Assembly (NCBI RefSeq): GCF_026745355.1
Contig: NC_079205.1
Location: 46,636,027 to 46,700,026 of the forward strand
DNA: 64,000 bases
Direction: 5' to 3'
From: Beta vulgaris subsp. vulgaris
Lineage: Eukaryota > Streptophyta > Magnoliopsida > Caryophyllales > Amaranthaceae
In this document: one piece after another, positions 53,160 to 64,000 of the stretch
Layout: the number at the start of each line of letters is the position of its first letter
Numbering within the stretch: position 1 is the stretch's first letter
Program-made: the position numbers and the translations under genes
The notes under the pieces: model-generated
The model's database searches: none
What the model was told of the DNA's origin: nothing
Seen by the model: the letters and a program-made list of their open reading frames with translations, nothing else

Positions 53160-53720
53160 GTAAATTTGTTCTATTGCCGATAAGTAAATGTTCTATTTCA
53201 ACTAATGTTCATTTTAAGTATATTTTTCAGAAAAAAATATGTTCTAGTTTTCGTAAAAAATGTTCTAATTTCAATGAACAAATGTTCTATTTCAACAAAG
53301 GTTCGTTTTAAGCTTACTTTTCAGTAAAAAATTATGTTCTATATTTTGTGAATCTGTTTTATTTTCGATAAGAAAATGTTCAATTTTAAAAAATGTTCTT
53401 TTAAAACTTATTTTTCACCAAAAAATATGTTCTATTTTCACTAAAAATATGCTCTATATTTGATAAACATATATTCTATTTAAGTAATTGAATTCTAGTA
53501 ATGTTCCACTTCAACCAAAAATGTTCATTTTCATATTTGGATTTTGGTAATGTTCCACTTCAACAGTAAAATGTTCTTTTTTATAAATGAATTTTTGTAA
53601 TGTTCCATTTCAACAATAAAATGTTCTTTTTCATAAATGAATTTTTGTAATGTTCCATTTCAACAATAAAATGTTTGTTTTCGTAAAATGAATTTTGTAA
53701 TGTTCCACTTCAACAGTAAA
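53160..53720 (+). repeat. TGTTC tandem repeat array, 50-bp unit at the right end
   Basis: From about 53500 the unit AATGTTCCATTTCAACAATA plus AAATGTTCTTTTTCATAAAT plus GAATTTTTGT (50 bp) recurs four times, ending abruptly at 53720. Leftward, diverged ATGTTCTATTTT units continue to about 53160. The last copy is cut by the insertion of the LTR starting at 53721. Confidence 0.85.
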
Positions 53721-54741
53721 TGTAACACCCCGATGATTCTCTCTTTCTAGAAAATACTTTTATAATAAACCTTAGAGAATTACCCAGGCATTATCGCCCG
53801 TGTGATAACGTTTCGGCTTACTCAGAATTTTGCAGCGGAAAACAACTTACTAAAAACAACTTTATTAAAACTTAAGAAATCAATAACAATATTTGAAACT
53901 AAAACACACCAACTTAATAACTAATGTCTGAAAACACATGTTCCTACGAAAGCAACTTAAATTGTCCTAGTAATACAATGAGTCTCTCCATTCCAGATTC
54001 CTAATGAGATGCATCTGCGAACCTGTAATGTCAATGCTTTCTCGACTCTGCTCAATAGGCAAAGCCATGATCACACACACAGACAAGCACGTAATCAGCA
54101 AAGCTGAGTACTACATATCAGACATAAATAATCCTAACATGATACTACAACAATAACATGCAGGGATAAATAATAGTGTAACATAAAATAATCTGCACAC
54201 AACTTTACTGAACTAGACTCTAAATATTATTTCTTTCTTTAAATGGAATAGTTATTGGACGAGTTGACTTATCTAAAAATATGAAATACGGGAGCTACCA
54301 CATATTCCAATAATGACCTGCGATATCGATGAACCTTTGAACTGAAAGAGGGATGGTGATCAATCCATTCCTAGAAAAGCCATGGGCTACCACCATGTAC
54401 TCCAACCCTTAGTGTCCAACTCTAGACGTGCACCAGTCTAAAGTCTATAACTTATTCTCGCTTCACTTTACGTTAAATATATTTTATTACTTATGTTGAC
54501 ACAACAAACAAGCAACATATAACTAATACTCAAACAATCATAACAGAATCTCTTTTTATATTTGGATTAACAAGTGATCACAACTCATCAACCAAGACTC
54601 TTTGACCTCCTTTTTAACCTTTACCAACTTACTTGTTGAACCTAGCCAACAATAAACTTTACCTTTATATAGGTAGAACTTGTAACTTGCCAAATAAGGT
54701 CCACGGTCCTTATAAGATAATAAATAATACTCAAAGAATAT

Positions 54742-55688
54742 GTGATTTGGTATGAGGATTTCAGTGCTGGTTGTTCATTTTGTGGTCTGGAAGATCATTC
54801 TATTGATGTTTGTTCACTTCTGCATGCTCCCAAGAAAGAAATAACAGTATCACTTTTGAAAAGCCCTAAACAAAAGCATCTTGTTGAGGTCCTTTCTCTG
54901 GCTAATAGACAAGCTAACCTTGCTACCAGGGCTGTGGAAGCCAATGTGGTGCAAGCGAAGCCTAAGTCAGTGTATAGGCATGCTAGAGCTTCTGCTCATT
55001 CAAAAGCTGGTGGTTTTCATTCTTCTGTTAACAATTTTGTTAAGAAAAAAGAGGTTGGAATTGGTATTAAAGAATCTGTCTCTATGAAAAGGTCATCTGT
55101 TATTCCCACTGCTCATGGTAAAGGGAAAGGTAAGGCTCTTGTTTATGCTTCAGCCCCTCATTATGGTGCTGTTAGTGACTCTGATGATGACACTGAAAGT
55201 ATGGTTGTCCCTCCTATGTTACCTTCCTCTGGTGCTTTTCAAGCAGCCCTATTGGATGTATCCCCTCAGGATGTTGGTGAGGGTGTAGGCTGTGATTTTG
55301 CTCCATCTAATGGCACTGATATTGAGCTGTCTCCTATCCCACTGCAAGTGGTCTATCCAGGTGAGTTTTATCAAGGTAATCAATTTGGTCCTTTGGTTCA
55401 GTTGGCTGAGCAGCAATTTGGTGGTTACTCTATCTTTGAGTCTGATGTAAAATTGATACCATGATATTACATGATGATGATAAGATCTGTGAGGCTTTTC
55501 CTGTGCAACATGAGTCCTCTTTTCATTCTATTGACTCAGCTAGCTCAATTGTAAGGCATATCAGTGCTTTAGGTGTTGAGCAGGATCCTCCTATGGAACC
55601 CACCTCTCTCTCTAGCGCTGCTAAGAGGAAGAAAGGTAACAGTGAGGATGATTCTGCCTCATCAGGTCTGAAGAGGGCCAAATCTTGA
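54742..55688 (+). pseudogene. LINE ORF1 C-terminal part (zinc knuckle), frameshifted
   Basis: RNA-binding protein of the LINE. The frame starts at the truncation and soon shows CSFCGLEDHSIDVC, a CX2CX4HX4C zinc knuckle. A Lys/Ser-rich and then acidic region follows to a stop at 55464. A second frame (55461-55688) continues with an acidic tail ending KRKKGNSEDDSASSGLKRAK, typical of an ORF1 end, so a frameshift near 55461 is likely. The N-terminal DUF4283-type domain is missing. Confidence 0.75.
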
Positions 55689-56459
55689 ATGTTTCATGAT
55701 AGCTGGCTATTTGGTTTTGGGATGTCAGGTTTCAGAATTGTTTCTTAGTAGTTCTGGGTGCTTTAGTAGGGGCTGGTTGGATCAAAGAGCATTAGTGTTG
55801 CTCAGTTTTTTGTGGGTTGTTAATATTGTAGCTTTTATAATGCTATGGGAAACTTTTTCTCGACATCTTGCTAGAAGTATGTGGTTAAGGAGATCTAGTT
55901 TCTCATATTTTGTATCCCTCCCCAGGCTTGTGTTTGCTGACATCCATTGTAATTACTTTTGTTTTTTATGTATTTGGTGCTGGACTTTTCTAGTTATCAA
56001 GATTTCTTTTGTTAAGTTTGGGCAATTTGTCTTCTCTGATTTAAGCAACTTATGTATAACCCAAGTAGCTAGCTTAATGGCTACTGGTTTGCGTAAAGAT
56101 CAAAGGCTCAGTAATGGATTTGATGCATTTTGTTTTAGTTTTTTATTCTACTATAACTCGTACAGTACTTTGATCTTAAAAATTGCTTTTGGTTTTTTGT
56201 CTTGCGGGTGGTCCAGCTATGTATTTTTGCTCATTTTCAAGTTAGTTAACTTTGTCTTTTGTAATTATTTGGAGTGTAGTAGTAATTCTGGTGATTTAAA
56301 TACTGTTTATTTTTCAAGTAGTGGTAATATTCCTAGAATTATTTGTCGTAAGTTTCGTTTCTTATGGAGGAAGAAGACATTGGTGTGTAGTAGATTGTTT
56401 AGTTTTGGTATCCAGCAAGTTATTTTAGGTAATGTTTTGGGACGGGAGTTAAATTATTT
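55689..56459 (+). other. LINE inter-ORF spacer
   Basis: A Phe/Leu/Cys-rich 255-codon open frame (55696-56463) covers this spacer, but it has no recognisable domain. T-rich composition can explain it, so I treat it as non-coding spacer. Confidence 0.5.
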
Positions 56460-59400
56460 ATGAATATAAGCTTTTGGAACATAAGGGGTTGTAGAAGGCA
56501 TCTTGCAATGGAAGAAGTTAAGGAATTTTGTTTTAATAATAAAGTACAAGTTATGATGTTGTGCGAAACTAAGGCCCAACTTCCCCCGGGGGAGGGATGT
56601 GTTAGAAGATGTGGGTTCCAACACTCCGATTATATTCCTTCGATGGGTTTGGCGGGTGGCATATGGCTTTTTTGGAAAGATAATGCTAGTAATCCGTTTA
56701 CTCTCTCTGTAATTGCTAAAAATGATAGATTTATAGCCTGTAATATTAGTCTCTTAGCCATGGAATGCTCATTTGTGGCTGTTTTTATTTTTGCCCCTCC
56801 TAATTATGCGCTTAAACAAGATTTTTGGTCTGAGTTAATTGAGTATGTTAAGACACTAACTGACCCCTATATTATTTTGGGTGATTTTAATGAACTTAGT
56901 TCTCAGAATGACAAAAAAGGGGGAGCTGTATTCCAATTCTCGCGCTTATCTTTCATGAATATGTTGTTTAATTCCCTAGAATGTACTGAATTACCTTTCG
57001 AAGGTAGTAGTTTTACGTGGAGAAAAAAAATTAATGGTCCCAATAATATTTTGGAGAGATTAGATAAAGGTGTCGTTAGTATTGATTGGCTTTCTGCCTT
57101 TCCTGATGCAAAACTTTTTAATCATATTTTCTCATCGTCGGACCATTGTCAAGTGTCCCTAAAGTTCAAAGTTAGCGAATGTAGAAAAGCTCCCCCTTTT
57201 AAGTTTAATAAGTTGTGGACCACTCGTAAGGATTTTGATTGTCTTGTAAAGAAAACATGGTGTACGCAGTTTCAGGGCTCTTTTATGTATTGCCTTACCA
57301 AGAAATGTCGGCTTCTGAAGGAAAGCGCGAAAAATTGGTCTTCTACGAGATTTGGTAACATTTCTAGACAATTAAAGATTGTGGAAGCTAGATTAAAAAT
57401 TATCCAGAATGACTTACTGTTTAATGAATCCTGCCCTCATCTTATTTCTCTTCAAGATAAATTTTTAATGAAACAAGCGAAATTACTTCACTTTCAAGAT
57501 ATTCACTGGAAGGTTATTGCCAAATCAAATCATATTAAATTAAGTGACGCGAATACCAAGTATTATCACTCATGTGCCACGATCAGAAGAAATAGGAACA
57601 TTCTTAAGTCCATTAGTGATCCACAGGGGGTAGATTTTCTCACCCATTGAAAATTGAAGAATGTTTTACTGAAGCGTTTAAACATCGGTTTACGTCAAAT
57701 GAAGTGTGGCTTTGATGCAAATGTAGATTTTGATCTTCTAACAGAAATAATTTCTGATGATGATAATGTATACCTATGTCGAGAAGTTACATATGAGGAA
57801 GTTAAAGAAGCTACCTTTGATTTAGCCCCTGATAAGGCTCCGGGTCCTGATGGCTATCCCCCTTTCTTTTTTCAAAAATATTGGTCCCTAGTTGGAAAGT
57901 CAGTTTTCCGAGCGATAAAGGCCTTTTTTCATTCAGGAAAAATTCTTAGAGAAATCAATCACACTTTCATTACGTTAATTCCCAAGATTGATAACCCTTC
58001 TAATCCTAATCATTTTAGACCTATTAGCTTGTGTTCGACCATCTATAAGATTATTGCAAAAATTTTAGCTAATAGATTAAAAGTAGTGTTGGGGAAAATT
58101 ATTCACCCACTGCAAGGAGCTTTTGTGCCTGAACGCCTGATTCAAGACAATGTCCTTTTAGCTCATGAAGTTTTTCACTCCTTCAAAAATAAGAAAGGAG
58201 CTTCAGGATGGTTGGCTATTAAGCTGGATATGGAGAAGGCTTATGATAGGTTAGAGTGGAAATACTTTTTATCACTTTAGAAAAATTAGGGTTCTGTGCC
58301 CGATGGGTAGAATGGTTACGTCAGTGTATTACTACGGTCTCTTTCTCGGTTCTTGTCAATGGGATCCCAGGTGAAACTTTTGTTCCCCAGAGAGGAATTC
58401 GTCAAGGAGATCCGTTATCACCCTATATTTTTATTTTATGTGCGGAAATTTTGGCTAGGCAGCTGCAACAGGCCAGCTTGATGGGCTCTAGATCCCTAGG
58501 GGTTACTTTAGGACATTAGGTGTTAGAATTCCTTTTCTGACTTTTGCTGATGATACAATGATTTTGCTAAAGCTTCGGAGGAAAGTTGTATTACTATAAA
58601 AGCTATTCTTGACAAGTATTGTACTATGTCAGGACAATTAATTAATTTTCATAAATCTGCTTTTCTGTAATACCCCGTATTTTTAGTATTTATTTAAATA
58701 AATAAATATGTATTTTATATTTATTTTCTAAAATAAATATTTTAAGCAAAGGATATTTGAGTATATTTATTGGTTTAAATTATTTTGGCGGGAATATGGC
58801 GCCAAAATTGGATTTGTTAAACTTTTGGTTTAAATCCTAGTCAAAATTATTCAAAAAACCAAAAAAAAAAAAAAAAATTTTTTTTTTAGGCCATTATTTT
58901 TGACGGGATTGTGAAGTAAATGGGGGAGTTTTGTTTTCCAAATTTATGATGAAGGTTACAAATCTTGGTTTAATCTCCTAATTTATGGTGAAGGTTACAA
59001 ACTCTTTAATTTTGAAAATTAAGTACTATCTATTCTACTCCTATAAATACCCCACACCTTACTTTAGCCATCTTTTCCACACAAAAACTTTGAAGAATCT
59101 ATAATCTCTTACTTCAAAGTTCTTCTTTCTTCTCCATGTATTCTAGTTTTATATTTCTTATTCAAGTTTCAATTTTCTTTTGTTTAAGAAAAAATTTTCA
59201 TATTTCTTACTCAAAAATATTATGCTCATGATAGATCATTCATGTTTAAATTCATGATTAAGTTCATGTGGTAGATTGCTTGTTGGTTGACTATGAGAAA
59301 GTCAAGTATAAGAATAAGTGAAGATACTAGTATTAGTTTGTGCAAGATCAAGGTACGTTATGTAGCTAGATCTTTTAAAATGTGGTTTATATGATAAAGT

Positions 59401-62400
59401 TGTTTATTGATTTTATTGGTTGGATTGGTTTAGAAATTTGGTTTAAAATGGTTACAATGTTTTATTATTCACTCTTGAAAGTGAAAAGAAGGAATGATAT
59501 TATCAATCATTTTATATAGAAGTTTTGTTATCCTTTTTGGAAAAATTAAATTATTTTTACAAGGAAAGGTTGATTGGTTTTTATGAACTTTGAATGTTCA
59601 AAAAGTTGTTTATGAGGAAAGGAGGTTTATTCATGACTTACAAGTCATATTATTATTATTTCCGCTTGATTAATATCAAGAGATTCAAAGTCCACTTGTT
59701 GGCAATTATAGTTACCCCTTGATATAGCTCCGTGATGGGATGACTAGCTTGGGGGGTGTGCACACTTAGCAAAATAGAAGGGGAGATAAGAAGAGGAATT
59801 GTTTTCAGGATTATTTTTAATCCAAGTTGTTTGGAAAGAGTTTATTCTTAAAAAGGTTATTCTTGAATTAATATTCAAGTGTTTGGAAAGAGTTTGTTCT
59901 TAAAAGGTTGTTCTTGAATTATTATTCAAGTGTTTGGAAGAGTTTGTTCTTAAAATGTTATTCTTGAATTATTATTAAGTGTTTGAAAAAGTTTATTCTT
60001 AAAGAGTTATTCTTGAATTATTGGTGATGGAGTTTTCGAAATGAAAAATTGTTACGAACTAACAAATGTGTTACTTATCTAGTACATTTCGTACTCAGTT
60101 TTATACTGACGCGTATTTTCTTTTTCCTATTTGGCTTTGCCCTGTTTACCTTTTTGGTAAGCAGATTTGCAGGTGAATTTTGGATGTGCATGGGAGCATA
60201 CTAGGAAGGGGATCTTCACCTAGATTAGAGTGTTTCATTTATTTTGAGTATTGAGACAATATTTACTTTTATTAATAAAGAAGTATTATTATTTTTGGTT
60301 AAAGTCTTCCGCTGCAAGTTATTTTGGTTAGTTAGTAGTTGGTTGCCGAAAGCGTGTTAGTCACGTGGAGGTAATACTCCTAAATTACTCAAATATTATT
60401 TATTAAATTATTTATTTAAAAGTGAGTAATTTGGGGGTGTTACATTTTCAATGTACGCAAAATGTGTCTGATAACGTTTCTGCTAATTTTGCCGAGATTC
60501 TTCAAATGGAAAAATCCTTCTCGCTGGGTAAGTATCTGGGGTGCCCCATTATTGACTCTAAAGTCACAAATGCTACCTTTGCTGATTTGCAAGAGAAAGT
60601 TAGTTCTCAATTAACTAAATGGAAAGCTAATTCTCTGTCTCAAGCAGGGCGGACTATTCTAGTTCAGTCCAATCTTGCTACAAAAGCTAATTATCAAATG
60701 CAAAGTTTCTCTCTCCCCCCAGCTATTCTTTCCTCCCTTGATAAGTGCTATCGGAATTTCTTTTGGAATAAAGATAGTGATGCTAAATCCCCTAACCTGA
60801 TTGGTTGGGATAAGATCTGTAGCCCAAAAAAATTTGGTGGTTTAGGGCTTCGAAAAGCTAAGGTCAACAATAATGCGCTTCAATTTAAATTGTTATGGAA
60901 GATTTTGGAGTCTCCGGATAATTTGTGGGTCCAATTAGTTACTCGTAAATATCTTAAGAATGTTGACCTTTTTAATTATAAAGTTAAGGCTAATGTTTCT
61001 TGGCAATGGAGAAGGTTAGTGAGTCTTCGTAACACTTTTAAGAAGGGTCTCCGGTGGATTGTGGGTAATGGCGAGCAGATTTCCTTTTGGTTTGATAATT
61101 GGATCTTTAGTACTGCTCTGGAAGAAAACTGCCCAGTTCCCAGGGGGTCGGAGGCCCTAAAAGTTAGTTTTTTTATTAATCAGGATGGTCATTGGAATGT
61201 GTCTTTACTTAGGCAGTATGTTCCGGTTGAAATTTCCACTTTGATTGCGAACTATTTTTTACCAAGTAATTCGTGTCAGGATAAAAGGATTTGGGGGCTT
61301 ACTCCGGATGGTATCTATTCAGTAAAGTCAGGGGTGGAGCTTCTTCAAGGGTTTAATCAGCAGTTAGTTGCCCCATCACCTTTTGGGTGGATTTGGAAGC
61401 TGTCTATCCCACCAAAAATTAAGTTCTTTTTATGGAAATTATGTCATAATGGGATTCCTACTAAGAAAAGGTTAGAGTTAAGTCATGTTTTTCTTCCTCT
61501 GGAATGTGTGTTTTGTAATTTTCACTCGGAAGACATTGATCATCCTTTTTCTAAGTGCCCTTTTACCCAGGATGTTTTTTTGGACCTCCATCAGCAGTTA
61601 AATTGGCCTATCCCGCCGGAAATTGAGGATGGTGTTTCTTTTAACAATTTCTTATTAAATCTTAAATCCTTGTTTTCAAGGTTTCAAGTGGAATGTATGG
61701 TTATAGGGTGGTGGTTTGTTTGGTTTGCGCGTAATGGGGTCATTTTCAGGCAGGATTCGACTTCTCCTATTAAGGTTAGTTCGATGGTTAAAGCTTTTGT
61801 GAGTAATCTTAAGATTGTGGGGGCGGTTGTTGCGGGAGTGGACTCTGTGATTTCTCCTGCTGTTGCTCAGAATATTAAGGTGGTGGCTCGGAATAATGTC
61901 TTCTGGTCCCCTCCTCCGGTGGAATTTTTTAAAGTCAATTTTGATGGTTCTAAGTTGGCTAATGGGCAAGCGGCTTTTGGTTTCGTTATTCGAGATGCTG
62001 AAGGTGTTGTTAAGCTGTGTGGGGCTGGGGCTATGGACAGTTCGGTCTCCATCTTAGAAGCTGAGGCTAGGGGTCTTCGGGAAGGTGTTAGAGGGGCTAA
62101 GTCTATGGGTATTGGCAAGTTGATTATTGAGGGTGATAATTTGGCAGTTATTAATGCTGTTAATCTAGTATGGAAGATTCCTTGGAAGATTCATTCATCT
62201 ATTTTGGACACAATCCAAGAGCTGGGTCACTTTGCGGAAGTGCAGATTTATCATGTCTTTAGAGAAGCTAATGCGGCTGCAGACTGGATGGCGCATAGGG
62301 GTCATTCTTCCCCTACCACTACTTACTGGTTTGATGTTCCTGTTTTACCTTTTACTGTAATCATCCGAAAGGATGCTTTAGGGTGGCCCAAATCCTGGGA

Positions 62401-62410
62401 TCCTCCCTAG
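56460..62410 (+). pseudogene. LINE ORF2 (endonuclease-RT-RNase H), interrupted
   Basis: Starts at ATG 56460 with an apurinic-type endonuclease: SFWNIRG, MLCETKAQ, ILGDFNE and SSDHCQV carry the expected catalytic residues. A stop at 57648-57650 with a frameshift breaks the linker. The RT resumes at 57654 (DKAPGPDGYPP, KLDMEKAYDRLEW), shifts frame near 58256-58280 (GIRQGDPLSPYIF) and again before FADDTMI at about 58540. The solo LTR sits at 58666-60444. From about 60450 to 62410 the frame is fully open: GKYLGCPIIDSK, LSQAGRTILVQ, zf-RVT (CVFCNFHSEDIDHPFSKCPF) and RNase H (VNFDGSK, EAEARGLREG, IEGDN). It resembles, but differs clearly from, the LINE at 461-3610. Confidence 0.88.
58666..60444 (+). 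mobile_element. Solo LTR inserted in the LINE reverse transcriptase
   Basis: Begins TGTAATACCCCGTATTTTTA and ends GGGGGTGTTACA. The 5-bp duplication TTTTC lies at 58661-58665 and 60445-60449. It contains a TATA box (CTATAAATACC at 59041), then leader-like sequence, short internal repeats of TTATTCTTGAATTATTATTC type (about 59850-60030), and the CTTCCGCTGCAAG motif shared with the gypsy-like LTR around it. No second LTR or internal coding region, so it is most likely left by LTR-LTR recombination. Confidence 0.88.
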
Positions 62411-63005
62411 TTTTTTCTTTCCTTTTAAAAAAAAAAAAAAACATGTAAGACATGATTCACTTTAATTTATATTAATCCACTCACGAATTAATAAATAAAC
62501 TTGACTTATCCTGCTTGCATCAACCTTCCATACAAACATTTATAATCATGATCACTTCTAGCTCACATGTAGCACACATGCATATAACATGTAAAAATAA
62601 TTCCTGTAATCATATATATGAACAAATAGAGTCCTATACATGATACTAATAAATAAAATACTCTTAGAGCATGCTTCTAAATCACATAGCACGTAGACGA
62701 TGTACGTACCTTTTATACAATCGGTAGGCCACTTTTACTCGCTAAAAGTCTCCTACAACGAAATCTCCGCCTAGAAAATAAAGTAATGAAAATAATATCT
62801 CGAACTAAAAATTACAGCAACTTTAAAATGATCAAAATCCCCTTTAACATGTTTTAAAATCGTTTTTACGTAACAAACTTTCGTTATTTTTAATCCCTAG
62901 TATAGTACAACTATTCTAGTGATTAAAATCTTTAAAACTCTCTAAAATACTTATTTTCTGAAATTACACACTTATAATATTTAATAAATCTTCTGAAAAT
63001 AATTC

Positions 63006-63034
63006 ATAATATAATATATATATATATATATATT
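63006..63034. repeat. (TA)n microsatellite
   Basis: An ATATATAT run of about 26-28 bp inside the right piece of the gypsy-like LTR. Confidence 0.8.
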
Positions 63035-63900
63035 ACAACAATAATCTCATGATTTATACTTATATATATAGTTTCTAGTAATTAAAAACCCTAAAAACTA
63101 TAAATTTCATGATAAAAACTAAAATAAACTTAACATAATAAATCTGAAATTTATTATATAATATCATGATACCGAAATATATTGCAATAAAACAGAAATT
63201 TAATTCAAAACATGTAATAATAATAAAATAACATAAAAACTAGTACTTTAATGGAATCTTAGAGAGGAAGAAAGAAAACAACCACAACAATGGGGGAAAA
63301 GGGGCGCCGGACAGAGGGCAGCAGAGGACCGGCGGCAGCAATATTTTGGCTCTTGAAAAGATTTGTGACGTTTCTTGTTGAACAAGAAACGTTACTTGAA
63401 GAAGAAGAAACGAACTTTTGAGAGAGAAACGAAGAAACGACGCCCAAGGAGGGAGAGAGAATGCCGAGTAGAGAGAGAGAAACACGTGAGAAGAGAAGGA
63501 AAATAAAGTGTAGGGTAAAATATTTGGGTTTTTAGGATATTTATATAAGGCTTTTACTTTGGGCTTAGGAAAAGAGATTTTAATTAATGAAACTTGATGA
63601 CTAATAAGATGGGCTATTAAACTTTAGTCATCAAATATCTTTCCCTTTTTATCACTTTTGGGCTTTCGATTCCATTAACTCCTTTTCAATATACTTTTAA
63701 TATTAAAACTCTTATTAAACATGCTTAATTAAAATATTTCAAATTTTATTAAGCTATGAAAAATAATTTTCAGTTGACTTTTAAAATAGTCACCCTTTTT
63801 AAAAAATCAAATCATTTTCCAAACTCATTTGGATTTAAATATAACTACATAAATACTTTAATATATTTATGAAAATTCTTTAAAATTGTGGGGGATTACA

Positions 63901-64000
63901 GTCCCCCTTAAAAGAAGTTTCGTCCCGAAACTTAACACAAAACCTCGTACTTTCAAAAGTTTGAACTCACATTTCGAAAATTTTGAAACAAGGTAGTGCC
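63901..64000 (-). other. Polypurine tract and internal end of the gypsy-like element
   Basis: On the minus strand, CTTCTTTTAAGGGGGAC immediately precedes the LTR start, as polypurine tracts do. Upstream is AAGTTTCGGGACGAAACTT, a sequence common at the end of plant gypsy-type pol regions. The rest of the element is outside the window. Confidence 0.65.

Larger units (their letters stand above)
54740..62441 (+). mobile_element. L1-type LINE, 5'-truncated in ORF1, inserted in the gypsy-like LTR and split by a solo LTR
   Basis: ORF1 (from its zinc knuckle), endonuclease, RT, zf-RVT and RNase H follow in order on the plus strand and end in a poly(A) run at about 62427-62441. The surrounding LTR resumes immediately after. 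The 5' junction is estimated at about 54740, where ORF1-like coding begins abruptly. No clean target duplication was found (AATATGTGA and AACATGTAA are only similar). A 1,779-bp LTR interrupts the RT at 58666. Confidence 0.88.
53721..63900 (-). mobile_element. 3' LTR of a Ty3-gypsy-like element (split by nested insertions), running off the right edge
   Basis: On the minus strand the LTR starts TGTAATCCCCCACAATTTT at 63900 and ends CATCGGGGTGTTACA at 53721, with the family's TTCCGCTGCAAAA motif at about 53830. Two pieces, 53721-54739 and 62442-63900 (about 2.5 kb together), are separated by a LINE. Beyond 63900, on the minus strand, TTTCGGGACGAAACTTCTTT then TAAGGGGGAC is a typical gypsy pol C-terminal/polypurine-tract context, so this is a 3' LTR and the body lies outside the window. 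The bases next to the left end are GTAAA; the matching duplication would be off-window. Confidence 0.75.

Noticed and set aside
53560..53720. CRISPR-like array (regular 50-bp repeats)
   Set aside because: It is a head-to-tail tandem repeat without unique spacers, in a plant nuclear context.
55696..56463. 255-codon hydrophobic frame that might be a membrane protein
   Set aside because: It lies wholly in the LINE inter-ORF spacer and its composition follows T-richness; no motif seen.

Overview
This window looks like nuclear DNA of a flowering plant (a eudicot; Amaranthaceae/Caryophyllales is possible but not proven). The support is GT-AG introns in all resolved host genes, plant-specific gene families (NEK1/2/3-clade kinase, plastid ribose-5-phosphate isomerase), AT-rich intergenic DNA, and a dense mix of plant transposons: L1-type LINEs with RNase H, Ty1-copia, Ty3-gypsy-like LTRs, Stowaway, hAT, PIF/Harbinger and Mutator-like elements, Helitrons and tRNA-derived SINEs.

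Host genes: four complete genes can be built exon by exon. (1) A NEK2-like protein kinase on + (ATG 16994, stop 24301, 14 coding exons, 608 codons). (2) An uncharacterised two-membrane-segment protein on - (29392 to 25963, 3 exons, 898 codons) with a 10-residue tandem repeat. (3) A small secreted Cys-rich EGF/notch-like protein on + (48792 to 50595, 6 exons, 211 codons) with a possible GPI-type tail. (4) Plastid ribose-5-phosphate isomerase on - (52923 to 51499, 2 exons, 290 codons). Genes 3 and 4 converge. From memory, NEK2 and an RPI gene are also near neighbours on Arabidopsis chromosome 3, so this may be conserved microsynteny spread out by transposons.

Layout: 1-5.6 kb is a transposon nest. 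An outer TIR element carries an acyl-protein thioesterase exon fragment and holds a Mutator-like element with 9-bp target duplications, and that element is split by a 5'-truncated LINE with a 1,040-codon open frame. 5.6-16 kb holds a Harbinger-type element containing a Stowaway MITE and an LTR, then a series of Stowaway, hAT and Helitron insertions. 16-24.3 kb is the kinase gene, with MITEs in its introns. 26-29.4 kb is the membrane-protein gene. 29.7-35.8 kb holds MITE pieces, a 1-kb hAT-like element with an internal 208-bp duplication, a broken glutathione reductase first exon, and two Helitrons placed head to tail. 35.8-40.8 kb is a Ty1-copia element with nearly identical LTRs but a broken pol. 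41.2-44.7 kb is a decayed LINE. 45.2-48.1 kb is a hAT MITE and a 1.7-kb Helitron carrying two SINEs and a Mutator-like insert. 48.8-52.9 kb is the convergent gene pair. 53.2-53.7 kb is a 50-bp tandem repeat. 53.7 kb to the right edge is a Ty3-gypsy-like 3' LTR split by a LINE that is itself split by a solo LTR.

The host genes share no obvious pathway: mitotic/cytoskeletal kinase signalling, a membrane protein of unknown role, a secreted cell-surface protein, and the plastid pentose-phosphate/Calvin cycle. The most unusual structural signal is a family of small Helitrons that each carry an antisense tRNA-like A-box/B-box module. All boundaries were read by eye.
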